Source of the DNA: Pseudomonadota bacterium
GTDB taxonomy: Bacteria; Pseudomonadota; Gammaproteobacteria; Burkholderiales; Burkholderiaceae_C
Direction of reading: 5' to 3'
Assembly (NCBI GenBank): GCA_023390985.1
Contig: JAEWBU010000014.1
Span: 1 to 16,402 of the forward strand
DNA: 16,402 bases
Below are positions 7,661 through 13,946 of the stretch, one piece after another. Both the position numbers and the translations under genes were made by a program. The notes under the pieces are model-generated. The model worked only from the letters and a program-made list of their open reading frames with translations, made no database searches and was not told the origin of the DNA. Every line of letters starts with the position of its first letter. Within the stretch, counting starts at the first letter, position 1.

Positions 7661-7837
7661 GGGATGCCTGTACTGCGGGATGTCGTTGAAGAAGAAAGCG
7701 AGCCGCACCGCGCCCCGCCATGTTTCACATTGTTTCTTGCTGCAACACATACTTGATAGGTGAAAGCTCATCCATGCGGTAGGCCGTTTACGTATGGACG
7801 TTTCGAGCTCATCCGAGATGTAACAACGCATCGGGCC
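7661..7837. promoter_or_regulatory. AT-richer flhD upstream region, probable regulatory target
   Basis: This part of the divergent flhD/fliC1 region is visibly richer in A and T than its surroundings, especially 7730-7835. It is the natural place for the flhDC promoter and its regulators. It contains a 9-base direct repeat AGCTCATCC (7765-7773 and 7806-7814, 41 bases apart) and an imperfect dyad around TACGTA near 7790. I could not assign a convincing sigma-70 promoter or a known operator. Upstream in-frame extensions of flhD cross it but look non-coding. Confidence 0.4.
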
Positions 7838-7864
7838 TAAAGCCCCGCCCATCGCAACCGATAA
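7838..7864 (+). promoter_or_regulatory. Sigma-28 (FliA) promoter of fliC1
   Basis: TAAAGCCC (7838-7845) is followed by exactly 11 bases and ACCGATAA (7857-7864), close to the consensus TAAAGTTT-N11-GCCGATAA. The -35 box sits inside a small dyad (GGGC-CTAAA-GCCC). Transcription should begin near 7871, giving a leader of about 83 bases before fliC1. The fliS promoter shares the extended core GGCCTAAAGCCC. Confidence 0.92.
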
Positions 7865-7872
7865 GAAAGGCA

Positions 7873-7953
7873 CGGGGCACGCCCCGCCGCGCCGCGAACC
7901 CCGCGGTTGTGTCAACCGGGTCAAGCAAGAAGACCCACCTTTGGGGGAAGCCC
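7873..7953 (+). other. Structured fliC1 mRNA leader
   Basis: The predicted leader has a 5' hairpin CGGGGC-AC-GCCCCG (7873-7886). A second perfect dyad is CGGTTG-TGT-CAACCG (7904-7918). The ribosome binding site GGGGGAAG (7943-7950) is flanked by CCC on both sides (7934-7936 and 7951-7953), which could mask it. Post-transcriptional control of flagellin is known in other bacteria, but here it is inference. Confidence 0.4.
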
Positions 7954-9087
7954 ATGCCTGCCGTCATCAATACCAACATCTCCTCGCTGAACACGCAGCG
8001 CAACGTGGGCGCATCCGGTGCCGCGCTCGCGACGTCGATCCAGCGCCTGTCGACCGGCCTGCGCGTCAACAGCGCCAAGGACGATGCCGCCGGCCTGGCG
8101 ATCGCCGAGCGCATGAGCGCCCAGGTGCGCGGCCTGAACGTCGCCGCCCGCAACGCCAACGACGGCGTGTCGCTGGCGCAGACCGCCGAAGGCGCGCTGG
8201 GCAAGATCGGCGAGATGGTCCAGCGCGTGCGCGAACTGGCCGTGCAGTCGTCCAACGCCACCAACACGCAGACCGACCGCGACGCCCTGCAGCAGGAAGT
8301 GTCCGAGCTCAAGTCGGAAATCGACCGCGTGGCCGGCAGCACCAATTTCAACGGCACCAAGCTGATCAACGGCAGCTTCAGCTCCGCCAAGTTCCAGGTC
8401 GGCGCCGACGCCGGCGAGTCCATCACCGTCAGCAGCATCACCAACGCATCGCTGGCCGGCATGGGCACGGTGAACCGCGCCTCCAGGGACAGCTCCACCG
8501 CGATCACCGACCTGACCGCCACCGCGCTGGCCGACCTCACGATCAACGGCACCGACATCGGCGTGCTGGCCGCCGCCGGCACGACGCAGGAGCGCCAGGC
8601 GCAGGTGGTGGACGCGATCAACCGCATCTCCACCACCACCAACGTCGGCGCCTACCTGGACACCGCCAACAACAAGATCGTGCTGACGTCCAACGCCGAC
8701 ATCACGATCACCGGCGCGGCCGGCGCCAAGGTGGGCTTCGTGGCGGCGGACAGCGCCACCGCCACCACCAGCGCCAACATGGCTTCGCTGGACATCAGCT
8801 CCTACGGCGGCGCGCAGCTGGCCATCCAGCAGGCCGACGCGGCGCTCAAGCAGGTGAACACGGCCCGCGCTTCGCTGGGCGCGCTGCAGAGCCGGTTCGA
8901 GAACGCGGTGTCCAACATCCAGATCGCCACCGAGAACGTGACGGCCGCCCGCTCGCGCATCATGGACACGGACTTCGCGACGGAAACCGCCAACATGACG
9001 CGCTCGCAGATCCTGCAGCAGGCCGGCAACGCCATGCTGTCGCAGGCCAACCAGATGCCCCAGCAGGTGCTGGCCCTGCTGCGCTGA
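7954..9087 (+). CDS. fliC: Flagellin, filament subunit 1
   Basis: This is the major filament protein candidate, 377 residues from the ATG at 7954. A GTG 45 bases upstream is in frame, but the family N-terminus is MPAVINTNISSLNTQRN. Residues 1 to about 165 form the D0/D1 helices, with SIQRLSTGLRVNSAKDDAAGLAIAERM as the hallmark. The C-terminal helices end NQMPQQVLALLR. The short middle part contains a flagellin hook IN-type motif (INGTDIGVLAAAGTTQERQA and following) and a second IN-like strand (KIVLTSNADITITGAA). A strong sigma-28 promoter precedes it and an intrinsic terminator follows 19 bases after the stop, so it forms its own transcript. It is closely related to the next gene. Confidence 0.97.
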   Translation: MPAVINTNISSLNTQRNVGASGAALATSIQRLSTGLRVNSAKDDAAGLAIAERMSAQVRGLNVAARNANDGVSLAQTAEGALGKIGEMVQRVRELAVQSSNATNTQTDRDALQQEVSELKSEIDRVAGSTNFNGTKLINGSFSSAKFQVGADAGESITVSSITNASLAGMGTVNRASRDSSTAITDLTATALADLTINGTDIGVLAAAGTTQERQAQVVDAINRISTTTNVGAYLDTANNKIVLTSNADITITGAAGAKVGFVAADSATATTSANMASLDISSYGGAQLAIQQADAALKQVNTARASLGALQSRFENAVSNIQIATENVTAARSRIMDTDFATETANMTRSQILQQAGNAMLSQANQMPQQVLALLR

Positions 9088-9105
9088 TCCTGGTGTCGCG
9101 GATTT

Positions 9106-9131
9106 GAAAAGGGCGGATTTCCGCCCTTTTC
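9106..9131 (+). terminator. Intrinsic terminator after fliC1
   Basis: GAAAAGGGCGGA and TCCGCCCTTTTC form a perfect 12-base-pair inverted repeat with the GC-rich core GGGCGG/CCGCCC, ending in TTTT. It lies 19 bases past the fliC1 stop and 60 bases before the fliC2 start, so it should end or attenuate the fliC1 transcript before fliC2. Confidence 0.88.
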
Positions 9132-9191
9132 TCGCTGCTTCGGCCGCTTGCGGCGCGGCGCACAGTCGAGGTCCCTTCGATTGGAGCCGCC

Positions 9192-10331
9192 ATGCCGTCC
9201 GTCATCAACACCAACCTGCCTTCGCTGAACACCCAGCGGAACCTGACCACCTCGCAGGCCTCGTTGGCCACGTCGATCCAGCGCCTGTCGTCGGGCCTGC
9301 GCGTCAACAGCGCCAAGGACGATGCCGCCGGCCTGGCGATCGCCGAGCGCATGAACGCGCAGGTGCGCGGCCTCAACGTGGCGGCGCGCAACGCCAACGA
9401 CGGCGTGTCGCTGGCGCAGACCGCGGAAGGCTCGCTCGGCAAGATCGGCGACATGGTGCAGCGCATCCGCGAGCTGTCCGTGCAGTCGTCCAACGCCACC
9501 AACAACGCCACCGACCGCGCCGCGCTGCAGGCCGAAGTGGTCCAGCTGAAGGAAGAAATCGACCGCGTGGCCGGCTCGTCCAACTTCAACGGCACCAAGC
9601 TGCTGGACGGCAGCTTCACCTCGGCCAAGTTCCAGGTCGGCGCCGACGCCAACGAGGGCATCACGGTCAACGGCATCACCGACGCGCGCCTGGCGGGCAT
9701 GGGCGTGGTCAACCGCGCTTCCACCCAGAGCTCCACGGCGATCAGCGACCTGACGGCCACCGCGCTGGCCGACCTCACCATCAACGGCACCGACATCGGC
9801 GTGCTGGCCGCCGCCGGCACCACGCAGGAGCGCCAGGCGCAGGTGGTGGACGCGATCAACCGCATCTCGTCGACGACCAACGTGGGCGCGTTCTTCGACG
9901 TGGCCAACAACGTCATCGTGCTGACCTCCGCCAGCGACATCACCATCACCGGCGCGGCCGGCGCCAAGGTGGGCCTGGCGGCCGGCGACAGCGCCGTCGC
10001 CGCGGCCAGCCCCAACATGGCCTCGCTGGACATCAGCTCCTACGCCGGCGCGCAGCTGGCCATCCAGCAGACCGACGCAGCGCTCACCCAGATCAACGGC
10101 GCGCGCGCCAAGCTCGGCGCGCTGCAGAGCCGCTTCGAGACCGCCGTGGCCAACATCCAGATCGCCGCGGAGAACGTCACCGCCGCGCGCTCGCGGATCA
10201 TGGACACCGACTTCGCGGCCGAGACCGCCAACATGACACGCGCGCAGATCCTGCAGCAGGCCGGCAACGCCATGCTCACCCAGGCCAACCAGCTGCCGCA
10301 GCAGGTGCTGCAGCTGCTGCGTGGCGGCTGA
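9192..10331 (+). CDS. fliC: Flagellin, filament subunit 2
   Basis: This second flagellin has 379 residues and starts at the ATG at 9192 behind a TTGGAG ribosome binding site. It begins MPSVINTNLPSLNTQRN and ends QLPQQVLQLLRGG, with the same D0/D1 halves and the same IN-type middle as the first. At DNA level it shares a 61-base identical block (9294-9354 with 8056-8116) and a 113-base block with only two differences (9756-9868 with 8518-8630), so it is a recent duplicate or is homogenised by gene conversion. No sigma-28 box is visible in the 104 bases between the two flagellins, and a terminator stands in between. fliD follows after 25 bases, so fliC2 and fliD are probably co-transcribed. Confidence 0.96.
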   Translation: MPSVINTNLPSLNTQRNLTTSQASLATSIQRLSSGLRVNSAKDDAAGLAIAERMNAQVRGLNVAARNANDGVSLAQTAEGSLGKIGDMVQRIRELSVQSSNATNNATDRAALQAEVVQLKEEIDRVAGSSNFNGTKLLDGSFTSAKFQVGADANEGITVNGITDARLAGMGVVNRASTQSSTAISDLTATALADLTINGTDIGVLAAAGTTQERQAQVVDAINRISSTTNVGAFFDVANNVIVLTSASDITITGAAGAKVGLAAGDSAVAAASPNMASLDISSYAGAQLAIQQTDAALTQINGARAKLGALQSRFETAVANIQIAAENVTAARSRIMDTDFAAETANMTRAQILQQAGNAMLTQANQLPQQVLQLLRGG

Positions 10332-10356
10332 TCGACATCCATAAAGGGGACCGACC

Positions 10357-11787
10357 TTGGCCAGCGTCACCAGCACCGGCGTCGGCAGCGGCCTGGACGT
10401 CAACAGCATCGTCACGTCGCTGATGGCGCTGGAGCGCCGGCCGCTCAACCTGCTGGAGGCGCGGGCCGGCACCATCCAGACACGCATCTCCGCCTTCGGC
10501 ACGCTCAAGGGCCAGGTGGCCGCGCTGGGCGACCTGGCGGCCAAGCTGGCCGATCCGGCCAACTGGAACCCGACGCGCATCGACAGCACCGGGAGCGAAT
10601 CGGTGACCGCCACGGCGACTTCGGCGGCGGTCGCGGGCAAGCACCGGCTCGAGGTGCAGCAACTCGCGCAGTCGCAGGCGCTCGCCAGCGGACCGTATGC
10701 CGCGACGACCAGCGCCGTGGGCACCGGCTCGCTCACCATCGAACTGGGCACCACGGCCGCCGGCGTGTTCACGCCGCGCAGCGGTGCGGCGCCTGTGACG
10801 GTGACGGTAGGCGCGGGGCAGAACACGCTGGCCGGCGTGCGCGATGCGATCAATGCTTCGAAGGCCGGCGTCACCGCCAGCATCGTCACCAGCGGCGGCA
10901 GCTCGCGCCTGGTGCTGCGCGGCGCCGACGGGGCCGATTCGTCGGTGCGGATCACGGCCGCCGACGACGACGGCAACGCCACCGATGCGGCAGGCTTGTC
11001 CGCCCTGGCCTGGGACCCCGCCGCCGCCGCGGGCTCGGGCCGCAACCTCTCGCAGACGCAGGCCGCGCAGGACGCGCTCTACACGCTGGACGGCCTGTCG
11101 CTCGCCAGCGCGACCAACTCGCCCACGGGCGTGCTGGAAGGCGTCACGCTGCAGCTGAAGAAGGTGACCACCACGCCGGTGGACCTGACGGTCTCGGTCG
11201 AGACCATGGCGGTGCGCAAGAACGTCAACGACTTCGTCAACGCGTACAACAGCCTGAGCAAGCTGCTGGTGCAGCAGACGCAGGCCGACCCTTCGGGGGC
11301 CAACCGCGGACCGTTGCAGGCGGACTCCACCGCGGTGGCGCTGTTGACTTCGCTGCGGCAGATGGTCACCGGCACGCTGGCCGGCGGCCCCGGTCCCGCG
11401 AGCCTGAACGCGGCCGGCATCGAGCTGCAGCGTGACGGCACGCTGGCGGTGAAGGACACGCGGCTCACGCCGCTGCTGGAGCAGCCGGCGCAACTGGCCC
11501 GGTTGTTCGGGCAAGTCCAGAGCGCCTCCGACACCAGCACGCAGGGCCTGGGCCTTCGCTTCAAGCAGTGGGCGGGTGCGCTGACGTCCGACACCGGCAG
11601 CCTGGCCGGTCGCATCGAGGGCCTCAAGCGCAGCGTGGATCTCAACCAGAAGCAGCAGGACAACCTGCAGGACCGACTCTCGCGTACCGAAGAGCGCATC
11701 CGCGCGCAGTACCAGCGGCTGGATACGGAGATGACGCGGCTGAATTCGGAGATGGCAAGGATGCGGTCGACTTTGGGGATTGGCTGA
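10357..11787 (+). CDS. fliD: FliD, filament cap protein (HAP2)
   Basis: FliD caps the growing filament and folds exported flagellin into place. The 476-residue protein starts with TTG at 10357 behind a good AAAGGGGA ribosome binding site. The N-terminus reads MASVTSTGVGSGLDVNSIV, the classic FliD_N opening. An IN-type segment with SIVTSGGSSRLVLRGADG lies near residues 175-200. The FliD_C domain starts near residue 240. The C-terminus is a helical coiled-coil segment, RIRAQYQRLDTEMTRLNSEM, near residues 448-467, as usual for pentameric or hexameric caps. The last codons GIG are followed by TGA, and the next gene's GTG abuts it. fliS and fliT, usually next, are displaced about 2.4 kb downstream. 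Confidence 0.96.
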   Translation: MASVTSTGVGSGLDVNSIVTSLMALERRPLNLLEARAGTIQTRISAFGTLKGQVAALGDLAAKLADPANWNPTRIDSTGSESVTATATSAAVAGKHRLEVQQLAQSQALASGPYAATTSAVGTGSLTIELGTTAAGVFTPRSGAAPVTVTVGAGQNTLAGVRDAINASKAGVTASIVTSGGSSRLVLRGADGADSSVRITAADDDGNATDAAGLSALAWDPAAAAGSGRNLSQTQAAQDALYTLDGLSLASATNSPTGVLEGVTLQLKKVTTTPVDLTVSVETMAVRKNVNDFVNAYNSLSKLLVQQTQADPSGANRGPLQADSTAVALLTSLRQMVTGTLAGGPGPASLNAAGIELQRDGTLAVKDTRLTPLLEQPAQLARLFGQVQSASDTSTQGLGLRFKQWAGALTSDTGSLAGRIEGLKRSVDLNQKQQDNLQDRLSRTEERIRAQYQRLDTEMTRLNSEMARMRSTLGIG

Positions 11788-12162
11788 GTGGATAGCAGGA
11801 TGCACTGCCTCGACAGCGATGAACAAGATCAGGCCCTCGAGCGCCTGGTGTTCTCGCTCGTCGGTTCCTTCGACAAGACCGGCTTCCGGGACTACAGGGC
11901 GGAAGCCGACGCCGCCCACCTGATGTACGTCGCCGAACTGGAAGAGCAGGTGAGCGAGGGTGACCTGGACGCCATGTTCCACCTGTCGCGGGCCATGCAC
12001 GACTCCGCGATGAGCAAGCGTTTCTTGCCTGACCTGCATCGCTCGGAGGCTCTCCTCGTTGCCGCCGCCGATGGAGGGCATCTCGAGGCGAAGAACCGCC
12101 TGGAGACCGCCTGGCCGCTCCTCAAGGCCACGACAGAACGCAGGATCGGCAAGGCGGTCTGA
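11788..12162 (+). CDS. Hypothetical protein abutting fliD (possible Sel1-like repeat)
   Basis: I do not recognise a specific gene. The 124-residue protein starts with a GTG directly after the fliD TGA and in the same frame; GGGGA eight bases upstream supports it. An ATG at 11800 is an alternative start with poor spacing. The protein is acidic and helical, with no signal peptide or membrane segment. GDLDAMFHLSRAMHD (59-73) and SEALLVAAADGGHLEAKNRL (about 86-105) have the alternating Ala, Gly and Leu spacing of Sel1/TPR-like repeats, which bind proteins, but this is a weak match. It opens the segment that separates fliD from fliST. Co-transcription with fliC2-fliD is likely. A decayed REP-like pair begins 8 bases after the stop. 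Confidence 0.65.
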   Translation: MDSRMHCLDSDEQDQALERLVFSLVGSFDKTGFRDYRAEADAAHLMYVAELEEQVSEGDLDAMFHLSRAMHDSAMSKRFLPDLHRSEALLVAAADGGHLEAKNRLETAWPLLKATTERRIGKAV

Positions 12163-12170
12163 GGGGAGCA

Positions 12171-12302
12171 CCGGGTGCCCGCCTTCCCGGGAACGCCGAA
12201 GAGCGCGCCTGAAGCCCGCGCCACCGCCGTTGGCATGGCCCTCGCCCCGGTCTACGCTGGGGGTTGGCTGAGGGCGGTCATCCCCGCAGAGGCGGGGATC
12301 CA
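12171..12302. repeat. Degenerate REP-like pair
   Basis: Two units of the repeat seen after cheZ and flhC occur here. A decayed one (12171-12198) reads CCGGGTGCCCGCC then TTCCCGGGAACGCCG. A better one (12275-12302) reads CGGTCATCCCCGC then AGAGGCGGGGATCCA. They are inverted to each other but in the opposite arrangement from the other two pairs, with 76 bases between them. The rest of the gap 12163-12370 shows no coding signal. Confidence 0.65.
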
Positions 12303-12336
12303 CTACGTCCCTGGCTGAGTCGGCGTGCTCCTGAGC

Positions 12337-12365
12337 TTGACCGCCTGTATCCCACAGGATACGAT
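12337..12365 (+). promoter_or_regulatory. Sigma-70 promoter with embedded operator of the toxin-antitoxin pair
   Basis: TTGACC (12337-12342) and TACGAT (12360-12365) are separated by exactly 17 bases. Inside this span lies the perfect dyad GTATCC-CACA-GGATAC (12347-12362), overlapping the -10 box. Such a palindrome over the promoter is typical of autoregulation by the HTH antitoxin encoded downstream. The predicted start site falls at or next to the toxin ATG (12371), so a leaderless message is possible. Confidence 0.6.
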
Positions 12366-12370
12366 GCCAC

Positions 12371-12665
12371 ATGCGCGTCGAGATGACCGAGGTTTATCGA
12401 GACTGGATCAACTCCCTCAAAGATCGAGTCGGACGGGCGCGGATCCCAGGTGCGTGTGGACCGGCTGGCCCATGGGAACCCCGGGCACAGTCGGGCGCTG
12501 ACCCATGGCGTCTGCGAATTGAAGGTCGATGTCGGCCCTGGCTATCGGGTCTACTACACGGAGCGCGCAGGCGTTCTGGTCATTCTTCTTGCCGGAGGAG
12601 ATAAATCTTCGCAGCAGCAGGACATCAAGACGGCGATCTCGTTGGTGAAAGGTCTGCAGGAGTAG
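12371..12665 (+). pseudogene. HI1419-type (RelE/HigB-like) toxin, frameshifted by one base
   Basis: The product would be a RelE-superfamily toxin of the phage Gp49/HI1419 type, ribosome-dependent mRNA interferases in the characterised relatives. The first 25 residues (MRVEMTEVYRDWINSLKDRV and on to RARI) are in one frame. The rest (VRVDRLAHGNPGHSRALTHG, then ELKVDVGPGYRVYYTERAG, then LLAGGDKSSQQQDI) is in the next frame. The switch falls at CCC (12445-12447); removing one C restores a 97-residue protein with the full family pattern (T-x2-Y-x2-W, GNPG, ELK, GPGYRVY, GGDKS). As it stands the first frame ends after 77 residues of unrelated sequence. The antitoxin begins 2 bases after the toxin stop. 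It is either an inactivated toxin or a sequencing error. Confidence 0.85.
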
Positions 12666-12667
12666 TC

Positions 12668-12997
12668 ATGGTCAAAGCAGCAACGAAATCAAAGGGCACC
12701 GCGGCCGCTCGCACGAAGACAGTCGCTTACGACGTCGCAGAGCAGCTTCGGACTCCCGAGGAAATGGCGGCGTACCTGGATGCGTGGCTCGAAGAGGCGC
12801 CCGACGATGCCGCTGGAATCGCGCGAGCTCTCGGGGACATTGCGCGTGCGAAGGGCATGAGCCAGGTGGCACGCGATGCGGGGTTGAGTCGCGAGAGCCT
12901 GTACAAGGCGCTGAGCGAGACGGGCAATCCCAGTTTCGCGACCGTCTTGAAAGTGGCACGCGCGCTGGGTGTGAAGTTCCATGCGCAGCCCGCGTGA
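12668..12997 (+). CDS. HI1420-type HTH antitoxin
   Basis: This 109-residue protein matches the HI1420-type addiction-module antidote family, partners of HI1419-type toxins. A basic N-terminus (about 1-18) precedes the family segment YDVAEQLRTPEEMAAYLDAW (21-40) and an acidic EEAPDDAAGIARALGDIARAKG stretch. A Cro/C1-type helix-turn-helix follows at about 64-83 (MSQVARDAGLSRESLYKALS), then NPSFATVLKVARALG. The ATG at 12668 has GCAGGAG upstream, lying in the end of the toxin gene, so translation is coupled. It should neutralise the toxin and repress the operon through the palindrome at 12347-12362. The frame is intact although the toxin is broken, so it may persist as an orphan regulator. Confidence 0.92.
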   Translation: MVKAATKSKGTAAARTKTVAYDVAEQLRTPEEMAAYLDAWLEEAPDDAAGIARALGDIARAKGMSQVARDAGLSRESLYKALSETGNPSFATVLKVARALGVKFHAQPA

Positions 12998-13039
12998 GTT
13001 GCGCCTTGGCGCGCGCGGAGCTTTGGACCTGCGTTCCCC

Positions 13040-13946
13040 ATGCCCTCCATCGCTCGCAACGGCCTGATCGTCGACTACTCCGACGACGGCACGGGACCGA
13101 CCGTCGTGCTGCTGCACAGCTCGGTCAGCAGCAACCGCCAGTGGCGCCGGCTGATCGCGGAGCTCGCGCCGCACTATCGATGCATCGGCCCGAACCTCCT
13201 CGGCTATGGCCAGACGTCGCCCTGGTCGGTTGATCGCCAGCAAACGCTGGATGACGCGGCGGCTGTCGCATTGGCCGTATGCGAGTTGACCGACGGCCCG
13301 ATACGACTGGTCGGCCACTCCTGGGGCTGCGCAGTCGCCTTGGCCACCGCGCACGAACTCGGCCCTCGCGCCACGCACCTGGCGCTCTACGAACCCATGC
13401 TGATCGGCCTGCCGGCCGGACACCACCGGCACGAGGCATGGCACGAGGCGCAAGGTTTCTACGCCTCCGTGCGCCAGCACGGCGATGCGGGCGACTGGCC
13501 GACCCCTGGCGAAGATCTTCACCGATTACTTCAACGGCGACGGCTCCTGGCACTCGTCACCACCGGAGCGCAGGCAGGCGGTCGCCAGCCAGCTTCCACC
13601 CAATCGCCACGAGTGGGACGCGGGTGCTCCGCTCATCACCGCGGAGCGCTTCAACGGCATCGTCGCTCGGGGGATGGTCCTGCGAGGCACGGAGACACGG
13701 CTCGTGTTGCGCGAGACTTCGAACGTGCTGGCCCAGGCGTTCCCGCAGTGGGAGCTCCATGACATTGCCGGAGCCGGCCACATGGGGCCGCTGACACACA
13801 GCGCCGTCGTCCACGAACGCATCAAAGCATTCCTCGTCGAACAGGGCAGAGACGACGGCCGCAGTTCCACGCCCTCGGCAGGGCAGAATCTGGCGTTCTC
13901 GGAAGGAGCCTGGAATGGAACCGGAGCAGAAGGTTGTCGTCGTTGA
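13040..13946 (+). pseudogene. Alpha/beta hydrolase, frameshifted by one base
   Basis: This is an alpha/beta-hydrolase-fold protein of unknown substrate. The first part (from ATG 13040) contains VVLLHSSVSSNRQW, a strand-turn with the usual HxS near the oxyanion site, and the nucleophile elbow GHSWG with Ser94. The second part, in the next frame, carries the cap region (AKIFTDYFNGDGSW), a likely acid-bearing strand (LRGTETRLV) and the catalytic His in AGAGHMGPL. The frame change falls at the CCCC run 13503-13506; deleting one C gives a continuous protein of about 301 residues. The last 30 or so residues, after FLVEQGRDD, are low-complexity and may be read-on. Without the shift it would look intact, so a sequencing error is a real alternative. 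Confidence 0.8.

Noticed and set aside
7661..7924. N-terminal extension of FlhD to a 199-residue protein
   Set aside because: The added residues do not resemble FlhD and cross the regulatory region, including the fliC1 promoter on the other strand.
3603..12302. CRISPR array made of the repeated hairpin units
   Set aside because: The units occur as isolated inverted pairs kilobases apart, without regular spacers or cas genes.
8802..12372. Two long minus-strand open frames (747 and 698 codons) across fliC2 and fliD
   Set aside because: They are shadow frames of GC-biased third positions. The composition is repetitive (Gly/Arg/His/Val), there are no ribosome binding sites, and the plus-strand genes are clear. 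One runs into the REP-like repeat.
12440..12455. Programmed +1 ribosomal frameshift in the toxin gene
   Set aside because: The site is not a known slippery signal in the reading frame used (AUC CCA GGU), and there is no stop codon or obvious stimulator there. A one-base insertion or sequencing error is simpler.
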